Assembly: GCA_035354435.1 (NCBI GenBank)
Contig: DAOQAY010000001.1
Span: 1-41,458, forward strand
DNA length: 41,458 nt
Source: JAKLDO01 sp035354435
GTDB taxonomy: Bacteria; UBP6; UBA1177
Direction of reading: 5' to 3'
The translations under genes and the position numbers were made by a program. Under the pieces are notes generated by a model. It saw nothing but the letters and a program-made list of their open reading frames with translations. It was not told the DNA's origin and searched no databases. This document shows positions 26,239 through 34,667 of the stretch, one piece after another. The number at the start of each line of letters is the position of its first letter. Position 1 is the stretch's first letter.

Positions 26239-27073
26239 ACCAGTATTTAACCTCTAACTCAAGGTTTATATTAAACATTTCCAACACTCTTTTTTGCGCT
26301 TCATCTTTAAGTCTGCAAAAATCATCAAACACAGCGTCACCTTTATTTATTACTATATTTGCATGTTTGGGACTTAAGCACGCATCGTTTATTTCAAAAC
26401 CCTTCATTCCAGCCTTTTCAAGCAGACTTCCTGCAGATTCAACTTCCGGATTTTTAAAAAGCGAACCGGCGCTCGGCTTCGTTATTCTCATTCTTTTTGA
26501 AAGGTAGTATAAAACTCTCTGTCTTACATTGTCGGGAGTATCTTTCACTAAAATGAGATCCGCTCCGTAAATTATATATGGACTTTCAGGAGCGTTCAAC
26601 AGCGTTCTGTATCCGAATTCAGGAATAAACATCGACACGGCACCGTCTTTTACATAATATACAGAACCGCAGACATCATCCCATGAACAGCCCGCCGGAG
26701 CCGCATTTCCACATATCGCGCCACCGACAGTACCGGGAATACCAGCCATGAACTCAAGACCCGACAGTCCGTTCTTCACTGAGTAATTTATCACTTTATT
26801 GACCGGAGCACCTGCCGGCATAAATGTTTTTACTGCATTTTCGCTCACATCTTCAGTACCGCTGGCTCCAATCATACCGCCCATGAAAAGCACAGGTTTT
26901 TTCACCCGGCCTGCAATAATATTACTGCCGCCGGAAATAATCCTGTAGTCACTGTTTTCAAAAGAAAATCTGACAATATCGTCAATAGATTCAGGGAAAT
27001 ACAAATCACATACAGCATCGCGTATTTTTAGCGTAAGTATTCTGTCGAGATATGCGTCTTTCTTAAGCTTCAT
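26231..27073 (-). CDS. murB: UDP-N-acetylenolpyruvoylglucosamine reductase
   Basis: The 280-residue FAD enzyme reduces UDP-GlcNAc-enolpyruvate to UDP-MurNAc. It shows the FAD site YRIISGGSNIIAG, GLEFMAGIPGTVGGAICGNA, the proton donor Ser in PSAGSLFKNPEVESAGSLLE, and LSPKHANIVIN near the end with the acidic LELEV. It is short and lacks a clear YRxSxF motif (FGYRTLLN instead), which fits the type II group. It overlaps murC by one base. Confidence 0.94.
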   Translation of the reverse strand: MKLKKDAYLDRILTLKIRDAVCDLYFPESIDDIVRFSFENSDYRIISGGSNIIAGRVKKPVLFMGGMIGASGTEDVSENAVKTFMPAGAPVNKVINYSVKNGLSGLEFMAGIPGTVGGAICGNAAPAGCSWDDVCGSVYYVKDGAVSMFIPEFGYRTLLNAPESPYIIYGADLILVKDTPDNVRQRVLYYLSKRMRITKPSAGSLFKNPEVESAGSLLEKAGMKGFEINDACLSPKHANIVINKGDAVFDDFCRLKDEAQKRVLEMFNINLELEVKYWYE

Positions 27074-28428
27074 CAGTTCACCAGATGTCTTAAAATTTCA
27101 TTCAGATCGCCAGCTCCTGCGGTAACAAGTCCGGAAATATGCATTTTATCAATATTTTCCTTCAAAAATTCAAAAGCCTGTTCTTTGCTGTCAAAATAAT
27201 AGACCTCGCCCCCGGACAGCTTCTTTATATCATTATAAAATGTCTTTGAATCAGCTCCATCGATTTTTTCACCTGCAGTAAACACAGGAAGTATTATAAG
27301 TGGTTCCACATCCTTAAGAACATCAAGAAAATTACTGTAGAAAGCAGTAAATCTTGATATTCTGTGAGGTTGAAAAACAAGTCCGAAATTCCCGAATCTT
27401 ATTTCAGCCTGTTCAATGAGAGCTTTTATTTCTGAAGGGTGATGGGCATAATCATCAACAAGACTGACCCCGTTATATTCACCTGTAATTTCGAACCTTC
27501 TGTCAACGGCAGGAATCAATTTCCAGAACTCACCGTAATCAATATCAGGCAGACTTTTCCCTGCCAGTTTAAGGTAATGTGATGAAGCCAGAAGTGCGCC
27601 TGCCCTGTTCTGAAGAATATGTGCCGGCTCATTAATACTGCCGATCTCAATTTCATAATTTCCTGATATCATGTAACATATACCGTCACGATAGAAAAAA
27701 TCAAATCCTGAAATATTCTGGAAAGATCTCTGTTCTTTAAACTCGCTGACAGTCGGAAATGACTCCGAAGAAAACATTGAATAAAGAGAGTTGCTGAGTT
27801 CATAACCCCTTCCAATTATGAGCTTTTCAGGTTTTTCAGCAATTAGATATCTTTCAAATGATTCCAGCATATTTTCCGGACTTGAATAAAAATCCGCATG
27901 TTCGTGTTCAAGATTGTTTATCACAAGGATATCGGGCATTATTTCAAAAATGGAACCGTCGCTTTCATCCAGCTCAATAATATAAGGATCTCCGGCTGAA
28001 ATGCTTGAAATACCCTGACATTTTCCTCCAGCATAGACTGAAGGACATATTCCAGCCTTTCTTAAAATATGATATGTCATCCATGTTGTTGATGTCTTTC
28101 CATGACTTCCTGCAATACCGATTACAGGCTTTCCTTTCACCATCATAGCCAGAAAAGAACCTCTTGATATAACCTTGATTCCTCTATTTACAGCTTCTTT
28201 AATCTCTTCACTTTCATTTGAAACAGCACTGGACCTGACAAGCAAATCAACTCCGTCAAGATGTTGCGGTGAATGACCTTTAAAACATTTAATGCCTTTC
28301 TCTGCTACCATTTTAAAATAAGGACTCGTTTCCTTATCACATCCTGAAACGCCGTATCCGGATGCCTTTGCCATCAGGCAGAGTCCGCTGACTCCGCTTC
28401 CGCCTATGCCCATAAAATGAATATGCAT
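27073..28428 (-). CDS. murC: UDP-N-acetylmuramate--L-alanine ligase
   Basis: The 451-residue Mur ligase has the dinucleotide-like N-terminus HIHFMGIGGSGVSGLCLMAK, the ATP loop GIAGSHGKTSTT (GSHGKTS at 107-113), LDESDGSIFEIMPDILVINN, EHADFYSS and the C-terminal DDYAHHPSEIKALIEQAE. It adds L-Ala to UDP-MurNAc in the cytoplasm. It follows murG with no gap (28429/28428). Confidence 0.96.
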   Translation of the reverse strand: MHIHFMGIGGSGVSGLCLMAKASGYGVSGCDKETSPYFKMVAEKGIKCFKGHSPQHLDGVDLLVRSSAVSNESEEIKEAVNRGIKVISRGSFLAMMVKGKPVIGIAGSHGKTSTTWMTYHILRKAGICPSVYAGGKCQGISSISAGDPYIIELDESDGSIFEIMPDILVINNLEHEHADFYSSPENMLESFERYLIAEKPEKLIIGRGYELSNSLYSMFSSESFPTVSEFKEQRSFQNISGFDFFYRDGICYMISGNYEIEIGSINEPAHILQNRAGALLASSHYLKLAGKSLPDIDYGEFWKLIPAVDRRFEITGEYNGVSLVDDYAHHPSEIKALIEQAEIRFGNFGLVFQPHRISRFTAFYSNFLDVLKDVEPLIILPVFTAGEKIDGADSKTFYNDIKKLSGGEVYYFDSKEQAFEFLKENIDKMHISGLVTAGAGDLNEILRHLVN

Positions 28429-29532
28429 CTATCTCCCTGTCAGAAGAACTCGTTCCATATCTTCTGCTACTTTTGCCGCCGCTTTTTCAAATTGAAGCTT
28501 CGCAATATTCTGCTTCACAGGATCTCCTTTTTCAAGAAAAGATGTCAGAACTGAATAGAGTTTCTTCGTTCTTATTACAAGACCTCCTGAATCCTCAACA
28601 AGGTAACCGCAATCTTTTTTTGAAAGAAGTATCGCATTAGATTTCTGATATCTGTCAATATTAGGGGGAAGTGGCAGAAATACTCCCGGTTTATGACTTG
28701 CCAAAAGTTCAGACACAACATCTGCAGTCGGTCTGCAAATTATAATATCAGCTGTTTTATAGTATTTTCCACGGTTTTCATACTGCATATAACATAGGGA
28801 TTCAACTTTCAATTCATCATAAAATCTCTGGATTGAAGCAACCTCTTTCTCTCCTGTCTCCTGAAGTACAAAGAATTCCTTTCTCATTTCGGGATATTTC
28901 CTGAAAAGGCTTCTGACGAGTTCATTAATGGAATTGGAATTGTGTCTGCATGAAAAAATTACAAGCAGTTTTTTATCTGTGGGAATATTTCTTCCGACAG
29001 CCGACATGACATCTTTTTCAACAGGTACACCGGTGACAAGCGCTTTTGATCTGTCCACGCCGCTCATGAGTTCCGCAAATGGAAGATATATTCTTTTTGC
29101 AAACGGAAGTACTTCCATGTTCGAAGATGATATCTCGGCATTTTCTTCCATTATAAATATCATAAGATTCATTTTTACTGCGGCATCAATTACCGGAATG
29201 GCACTGACTCCACCCATTGTCAGAACACCGCTGATATGCTTATCGGTCATTATTTTTACGGCATTCTTAGCTATTTTTTTCCTGTTCATTGATCGCAGAA
29301 AATTACCTACGGCACCCTTACTTTCCGCAAATTTCGGAAAATTCACAACTTCATATCCCTTTTCTTTGATTCCTTTTTGTAATTCAGAACCGGGAGCAAA
29401 GGCAAAGACAGACTGAATCCCCCTTTTTCTAAGGATCTCGGCAACAGCAAAAGCCGGTTTAAGTCTTTCTTTACTGTTCACACCGGTGATCAAAATAAGC
29501 CTCTTGGTTTCAAACTTTTCTGCACTCTCCAT
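28429..29532 (-). CDS. murG: Divergent MurG-like glycosyltransferase (lipid II step)
   Basis: The 367-residue GT-B protein sits in the MurG place between ftsW and murC. Its fold motifs align: MGGVSAIP (106-113) for MGGYVSGP, EEN (129-131) for EQN, GVPVE (168-172) for GNPVR, CRPTADVVSEL (266-276) for CRSGALTVSEI, and YQKSNA (295-300). However, the G-loop GGTGGH is replaced by GVNSKERLKP (17-26), and the second glycine-rich loop GGSQGA by SCRHNSN (194-200). These loops contact the lipid diphosphate and UDP-GlcNAc in E. coli MurG. ATG start with AGGAGG 5-6 bases upstream. It is MurG by context, but with altered substrate loops; another GT28 activity is possible. Confidence 0.8.
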   Translation of the reverse strand: MESAEKFETKRLILITGVNSKERLKPAFAVAEILRKRGIQSVFAFAPGSELQKGIKEKGYEVVNFPKFAESKGAVGNFLRSMNRKKIAKNAVKIMTDKHISGVLTMGGVSAIPVIDAAVKMNLMIFIMEENAEISSSNMEVLPFAKRIYLPFAELMSGVDRSKALVTGVPVEKDVMSAVGRNIPTDKKLLVIFSCRHNSNSINELVRSLFRKYPEMRKEFFVLQETGEKEVASIQRFYDELKVESLCYMQYENRGKYYKTADIIICRPTADVVSELLASHKPGVFLPLPPNIDRYQKSNAILLSKKDCGYLVEDSGGLVIRTKKLYSVLTSFLEKGDPVKQNIAKLQFEKAAAKVAEDMERVLLTGR

Positions 29533-29544
29533 TATTCCCTCCTT

Positions 29545-30630
29545 TTAACCGCTATAACGGTTATCCATTGTTACAGCATTTAAAATAAATCCCACCATCA
29601 TTGAATAAGTAAGCAGGGCACTACCTCCATAGCTGATAAAAGGCAGCGGCACTCCTTTGTTCGGCAGACATGATGTAACAACTCCGAGATTAATCAGGGT
29701 TTGAAGAGCAAGAATCATAACAAATCCGGCAATTACATAAAACCCGAACCGGTTATGCACCGTCAAGGCAAAGTAACTTCCGGTAACAAACATTAAAAAG
29801 AATAACAATATTAAAACGGTAACGCCGAAAAATCCGAATTCTTCACCGATTATGGCAAAAATAAAATCCGTATGAGCTTCAGGAAGATATCTCAGTTTTT
29901 TCTGGGAATTTCCGAAACCCACCCCGTCAAGACCGCCTCTTCCCAGAGATATTTCGCTCTGCACCTGCTGATAGCCTATGTTTTTTCTGTACTGCCATGG
30001 ATCAAATGATGCTTTTATTCTGTCAAGACGGTAAGGCTTCATCAAAACAAGGAATGCAGCTCCGGCAATAGCAAGAATAAGAAGAACGGCGAAATATTTA
30101 TACCTCATACCGCCCATAAGCAGAAGGAACAGAGCCACAGCAAAGATTATCAACCCTGTACCCAGATCTTCAAAAGCAATAAGCGAAACAACAAGAAGAA
30201 CAACGGTGAAAGGATACACCAGTTCCTTCAATATTCCTATTCTGTCCCTTTTGTTGCATATTACTTCCGAAAGATAAAGAACAACGACTATTTTGGCGAA
30301 CTCAGACGGCTGAAGCATCATAAAATAAAGGTCTATCCACCTTTTTGATCCGTTGACCTGTGTCCCGATAACATAGGTGGACATAAGCAGAAGTATTATC
30401 AGTAAAAGAGCATATTTTATCCATGATCTCACAGCTTCAAGGTTGACAAGGTATGCTGCTGTAAACCCCAGACATGCTATAATAAGGTTCATTGCAAGAT
30501 TTTTCAGGATCGGAAATGCCGCATCTGAAATTGAAGAAACATTAAACAGACGGATATTGAACACCATCACCATTCCGAAAATTACAAGAAAGAAAAAGAT
30601 TGAAAAATAAAGCTTGAAAGCTTTCGTCAT
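29545..30630 (-). CDS. ftsW: Cell division glycosyltransferase FtsW (SEDS)
   Basis: The 361-residue integral membrane SEDS protein has about ten helices. Signature stretches are GSKRWIDLYFMMLQPSEFAK, FEDLGTGLI, FDPWQYRKNIGYQQVQSEIS, LPEAHTDFIFAIIGEEFGF with the catalytic Asp near 255, and NKGVPLPFISYGGSALL. It polymerises glycan strands from lipid II together with the FtsI transpeptidase encoded upstream. RodA is the paralogue it could be confused with, but its place in the dcw cluster favours FtsW. Starts within the murD stop (4-base overlap). Confidence 0.95.
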   Translation of the reverse strand: MTKAFKLYFSIFFFLVIFGMVMVFNIRLFNVSSISDAAFPILKNLAMNLIIACLGFTAAYLVNLEAVRSWIKYALLLIILLLMSTYVIGTQVNGSKRWIDLYFMMLQPSEFAKIVVVLYLSEVICNKRDRIGILKELVYPFTVVLLVVSLIAFEDLGTGLIIFAVALFLLLMGGMRYKYFAVLLILAIAGAAFLVLMKPYRLDRIKASFDPWQYRKNIGYQQVQSEISLGRGGLDGVGFGNSQKKLRYLPEAHTDFIFAIIGEEFGFFGVTVLILLFFLMFVTGSYFALTVHNRFGFYVIAGFVMILALQTLINLGVVTSCLPNKGVPLPFISYGGSALLTYSMMVGFILNAVTMDNRYSG

Positions 30631-31925
30631 CCGTGCAGACTCCTTTTCAACTCCTTGATTCTGTTCCTGAAATCCATTCCTCTTTCCTTGTAGTTTTTAT
30701 ACCAGTCAAAGCTTGAACATGCAGGCGAAAGAAGCACTATTCCATCATTTTTTGAAAGAAAAAACGCCTTTTCCACAGCCTGAGACATGCTGTCCGCTTC
30801 TGTAACGGCACCACTAAAACCCTCAAAATACGGCTTTATAATATCAGCTGCCTGACCTATCAGAACAACGCCTTTACACTTTTTCTCCGCAAGATTTCTG
30901 AGCGGTTCATAACTTCCGCCCTTATCAACGCCTCCAAGTATCACAACAACCTTTCCGTCATCAAAACCGGCAAGAGACATTTCTGCGGCACCCACATTTG
31001 TCCCTTTTGAATCGTCATAAAAAGAAACACCATCAAATTCGTCAACAAATTCAGTCCTGTGCGGTAATGACCTGAATTTTGTCAGTGTCGTTTTTATCGT
31101 GTTTATGTCATTCACCCAGCGACTTACACCAAGGACAGAAGCCATAATATTTTCAACATTGTGTATTCCGGTAATATTCAGATCTTCCATCTTTATTTCA
31201 TCATTTCCAATAAAAATGCTGCCATTTCTGTATGTTATTTCACCTTCACGGGTTATCGAAAAATATTTTTTCTCAACATTGACAGGACTGCATGCCGCAA
31301 TAAGAGGTTCGTCATTTCCGTTGAGCACAAGAAGACCGTCCGGTCTAGTCAGTTTCGCAAGTTCAGCTTTTGTAAGGAGATAATTTTCATAACTGCTATA
31401 CCTGTCAAGATGATCAGGGGAGACATTAAGTATCAGCGAAACATCAGGATGAATACTTTTCAAAGTCTCCAGCTGGAATGAACTGATCTCTATTACAAAA
31501 AAATCGTAATGATGAAAAACACCGTCTATCACAGGTTTTCCTATATTTCCGCATAAAAACACATTAAAACCGGCATCTTTAAGCAGATCAGCTATGATGG
31601 AAACTGTTGTTGATTTTCCGTTTGTACCAGTAACTGCAATAATTTTTTCGTTTGCAATATACCGGCCTGCAAGCTCCATTTCTCCAATTATTTCAACCCC
31701 GTCTTCATTAAGCTTTTTTACGATACTGTGATCTGAAGGAATTCCCGGACTTAAAATAGCAATATCATATTTTTCTGAACTCTCATAAATAGCATATCTG
31801 CCGTCAAAAGTTTTCAACACTTCCCGGTTATCATCATAAATTGAAACCGAATAACCTGCTTTTTTTAGAAATGCGGAAGCGGAAACACCAGACATTCCCA
31901 TTCCGAGAACAAGAGCTTTCAACAC
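30627..31925 (-). CDS. murD: UDP-N-acetylmuramoyl-L-alanine--D-glutamate ligase
   Basis: The 432-residue Mur ligase has the short Rossmann N-terminus LVLGMGMSGVSASAFLKKAG, the ATP loop VTGTNGKSTTVSI (100-108), FVIEISSFQLETLKSIHPDV, LNVSPDHLDRY, SLPHRTEFVDEFDGVSFYDD and LLSPACSSFDWYKNYKERG (MurD hallmark) near the C-terminus. It adds D-Glu. It overlaps murF by one base, leaving no room for mraY, which usually lies here. Confidence 0.97.
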   Translation of the reverse strand: MLKALVLGMGMSGVSASAFLKKAGYSVSIYDDNREVLKTFDGRYAIYESSEKYDIAILSPGIPSDHSIVKKLNEDGVEIIGEMELAGRYIANEKIIAVTGTNGKSTTVSIIADLLKDAGFNVFLCGNIGKPVIDGVFHHYDFFVIEISSFQLETLKSIHPDVSLILNVSPDHLDRYSSYENYLLTKAELAKLTRPDGLLVLNGNDEPLIAACSPVNVEKKYFSITREGEITYRNGSIFIGNDEIKMEDLNITGIHNVENIMASVLGVSRWVNDINTIKTTLTKFRSLPHRTEFVDEFDGVSFYDDSKGTNVGAAEMSLAGFDDGKVVVILGGVDKGGSYEPLRNLAEKKCKGVVLIGQAADIIKPYFEGFSGAVTEADSMSQAVEKAFFLSKNDGIVLLSPACSSFDWYKNYKERGMDFRNRIKELKRSLHG

Positions 31926-33211
31926 TAACCTCCATGCTCGAAAACATCAAAAATCCGCTCAAGCCTGTTGCCTCTTGAGCCCTTCAAAAGGAAAATCCCA
32001 TCTTCTGGAAGATAAGTGGATATTTCACTGATATCACCCAGAAAGAACACCTTTTTTTCATTCAAAAACTCAAGTCTTGTTTTTTCGAATTCACAACCTA
32101 TCAAAAAAACCCTTTCTAACAGATTAAGAGTTTTTAAATAATTTACAAGTTCTCTATGCATTTTTTTTGAAAAATCTCCGAGTTCAAACATACTTCCAAG
32201 AATGAGATATCTTTTCACATCTTTCTCATTTTCATATTTTTTATAGAAACTTTCTATTGATCTTTTCATGGATTCAGGATTTGCATTATAACAGTCAACT
32301 ATAAATTTTCTTTTTCCAAAAACTTTGATCTCTCCCCTCAATTTCGGAAGCTCGCAATTTTCCAGACTTTTTTTAAGATCAGGATAAGTTCCTTCAACTG
32401 ATTCCATAACTTTTGAGGCACTGTAAATATTTTCCAGCATATATTCGGGAATTTCAGGAAAAAGAGCAGTAAGCGATCTCGCATTTTTGATATTATATTC
32501 AACTACTTTTCGAGTCTCTCTGTTCTTTTCCACCCACTTTTTTATATATCTGTCACCTGAATTTGCAACACAAATTCCTTTTGAGAATTTGAATATCTCC
32601 AGTTTGGCATCTGCCAGACCGTCCTGAGAATCAAAATTTCCTATATGAGCTGTCCCGATATTCGTGATAAGAGTGTAGTCAGGATTGGCGATTTTCACAA
32701 GATGCTCTATTTCGCCACCGTGGTTCATTCCCATTTCAAGAACAAGATAATCACTGTTGAGCGGTGTATTTAAAATTACAAGCGGAAGTCCGAGATGATT
32801 ATTCAGATTTCCTGTTGTGGCGTGAACAGTTTTTGCCATAAGCTTCAACATTGAAACGATCATTTCTCTTGTCGATGTTTTCCCGCTTGATCCAGTGAGA
32901 GCTATAACCCGTCCCTTGAAAAGTTTTCTCCTTTCTTTAGCAATATCTGTTAAAAATCCAAGAACATCAGGCACTTGAATATATCTTTCATGACTATCCA
33001 TTTTTTGGGAACCGACACACCACACCCCTTTTTCAAGAAGCGCCGGGATATAATCGTGTCCATCAGTGTTATCACCTTTGAACGCAAAGAACATAAACCC
33101 TTCTCTGCATTTTCTTGAATCCAGATCAGCTCCTGAAATGATCGACGGAGTTAATTTTCTTTTAATGCCGTTGTCTGAGAGTACTTTTTCAACTAAGATT
33201 GTTGTGAACAT
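31925..33211 (-). CDS. murF: UDP-N-acetylmuramoyl-tripeptide--D-Ala-D-Ala ligase
   Basis: The 428-residue product carries ADLDSRKCREGFMFFAFKGD near the N-terminus, the ATP loop ALTGSSGKTSTREM (GSSGKTS at 107-113), LVLEMGMNHGGEIEHL, TNIGTAHIGNF and VDCYNANPESMKRSIESF. It completes the pentapeptide by adding D-Ala-D-Ala. I start it at the ATG at 33211 (GAGGAG 7 bases upstream), nine codons after the longest frame. It overlaps murE by 23 bases. Confidence 0.95.
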   Translation of the reverse strand: MFTTILVEKVLSDNGIKRKLTPSIISGADLDSRKCREGFMFFAFKGDNTDGHDYIPALLEKGVWCVGSQKMDSHERYIQVPDVLGFLTDIAKERRKLFKGRVIALTGSSGKTSTREMIVSMLKLMAKTVHATTGNLNNHLGLPLVILNTPLNSDYLVLEMGMNHGGEIEHLVKIANPDYTLITNIGTAHIGNFDSQDGLADAKLEIFKFSKGICVANSGDRYIKKWVEKNRETRKVVEYNIKNARSLTALFPEIPEYMLENIYSASKVMESVEGTYPDLKKSLENCELPKLRGEIKVFGKRKFIVDCYNANPESMKRSIESFYKKYENEKDVKRYLILGSMFELGDFSKKMHRELVNYLKTLNLLERVFLIGCEFEKTRLEFLNEKKVFFLGDISEISTYLPEDGIFLLKGSRGNRLERIFDVFEHGG

Positions 33212-34667
33212 GCTGCAGCTCCTCAAGATATTTTTCAACTTCTTCTTTATCTGAGAAAAATCTTTTTCCTTCTTTAGTGATCTGATAATTTTCGGCTCCT
33301 TTGCCTGCGATCAGAATTACATCCAGCCCGTTCCTGACATCAATAGCCCTTCTGATAGCTGTTTTTCTGTCATGAATTACTTCAATCACTTTATTTCCGG
33401 AATTGCAGCCGCTTAGAATTTCATTGATAATAGTTTCCGGGTCTTCGGTTCTCGGATTATCATCGGTAATAATAACAATATCACTTAATTTTGATACAAT
33501 TTCACCCATTACCGGTCTCTTACCTCTGTCTCTGTCACCGCCTGCACCAAAAACTGTGATGATCCTGCCCTTTGAGTTAAGCCCTTTCAGCGTTGAAAGA
33601 ACATTTTCAAGTGCATCAGGAGTGTGGGCATAGTCAATATAGACCGGATTACTGCCGACCTTTTCCAGCCTTCCGGGAACAATTATCTTTTTCGAGACCT
33701 CTTTCAAACTGTATTCAGAACCTGCAACGATCATTGCCGCAATAAATCCGGAGGCTGTATTGTAAATATTGAATCTGCCGGCAAGAGGTATATGAACGCC
33801 ATGTCTTGCATTCCCGTATTTGAAAATAACACTGCTTCCGTCAATACCGGTATCTTTTATTTCAATATACAGATCAGCATTCACATTCATTGTCGATATG
33901 CTTATTTTTCTGATATTGTCAGGAAGCTCCCTGTTCAGACGCAGGCCGTATTCATCATCAATATTTATTATGGCGGTTCCATTATCTTTCAAATGTTTTG
34001 TGAAAAGTTTTTTCTTTGCCTTGAAATAATTTTCGAGATCTTTATGAAAATCAAGATGATCCATTGTCAGGTTGGTAAAAACAGCAATATCGAATTTTGT
34101 CGTTTCGATCCGCTCTTCTTCAATGGCATGACTGCTGACTTCCGATATTACAACTTCTACGCCTGCATTCTGCATTTCATTGAGAAGTGAATACCATTTC
34201 CAGTTCTGCGGTGTAGTATTTGCCGCATCTATGACCCTGCCGGGATATCTGTAGCCGAGAGTTCCTGTCACTCCGCAGCTGAATTTTCCTTTCAGAATGT
34301 TTTCGATTATATAAGTCGTCGAAGTTTTTCCGTTTGTTCCGGTCACCGCTATCATTTTCATCTTTTTTTCGGGATGGTCATAAAAAAGCGGAGATACCGC
34401 TTTAAGGAATTTCTCGACGGAAGACACTCTCAAATATCCTGATGCATCGACCTCATCTTCTCCGACAACAATTGAAGCTCCTTTTTCAACTGCACTTGAA
34501 ATATATTTATGTCCGTCGGAATTATGCCCTCTCAAACAGAAAAACACCGTTCCCGGCTTAACTTCTCTTGAATCTGCTGTAATATTCATAAGATCTGAAG
34601 GTAAATCGCCATTTACCGCTGTTAAAATGAAAGGTCCGGCTATTTTAAGAAAATCATTCGTTCTCAT
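33189..34667 (-). CDS. murE: UDP-MurNAc-tripeptide synthetase, meso-diaminopimelate type
   Basis: The 492-residue Mur ligase has NITADSREVKPGTVFFCLRG, the ATP loop VTGTNGKTSTTYI (GTNGKTST at 110-117), TTPQNWKWYSLLNEM, EVSSHAIEEERIETTKFDIA and MDHLDFHKDLENY. The amino-acid-selecting motif is DNPR (403-406), the meso-DAP signature, so the wall is probably A1-gamma type as in Gram-negative bacteria. It overlaps ftsI by 14 bases. Confidence 0.97.
   Translation of the reverse strand: MRTNDFLKIAGPFILTAVNGDLPSDLMNITADSREVKPGTVFFCLRGHNSDGHKYISSAVEKGASIVVGEDEVDASGYLRVSSVEKFLKAVSPLFYDHPEKKMKMIAVTGTNGKTSTTYIIENILKGKFSCGVTGTLGYRYPGRVIDAANTTPQNWKWYSLLNEMQNAGVEVVISEVSSHAIEEERIETTKFDIAVFTNLTMDHLDFHKDLENYFKAKKKLFTKHLKDNGTAIINIDDEYGLRLNRELPDNIRKISISTMNVNADLYIEIKDTGIDGSSVIFKYGNARHGVHIPLAGRFNIYNTASGFIAAMIVAGSEYSLKEVSKKIIVPGRLEKVGSNPVYIDYAHTPDALENVLSTLKGLNSKGRIITVFGAGGDRDRGKRPVMGEIVSKLSDIVIITDDNPRTEDPETIINEILSGCNSGNKVIEVIHDRKTAIRRAIDVRNGLDVILIAGKGAENYQITKEGKRFFSDKEEVEKYLEELQHVHNNLS

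Noticed and set aside
30627..33211. A hidden mraY in another frame or strand between murF and murD.
   Set aside because: The two genes overlap by one base and no alternative frame in this part shows membrane helices or the MraY motifs.
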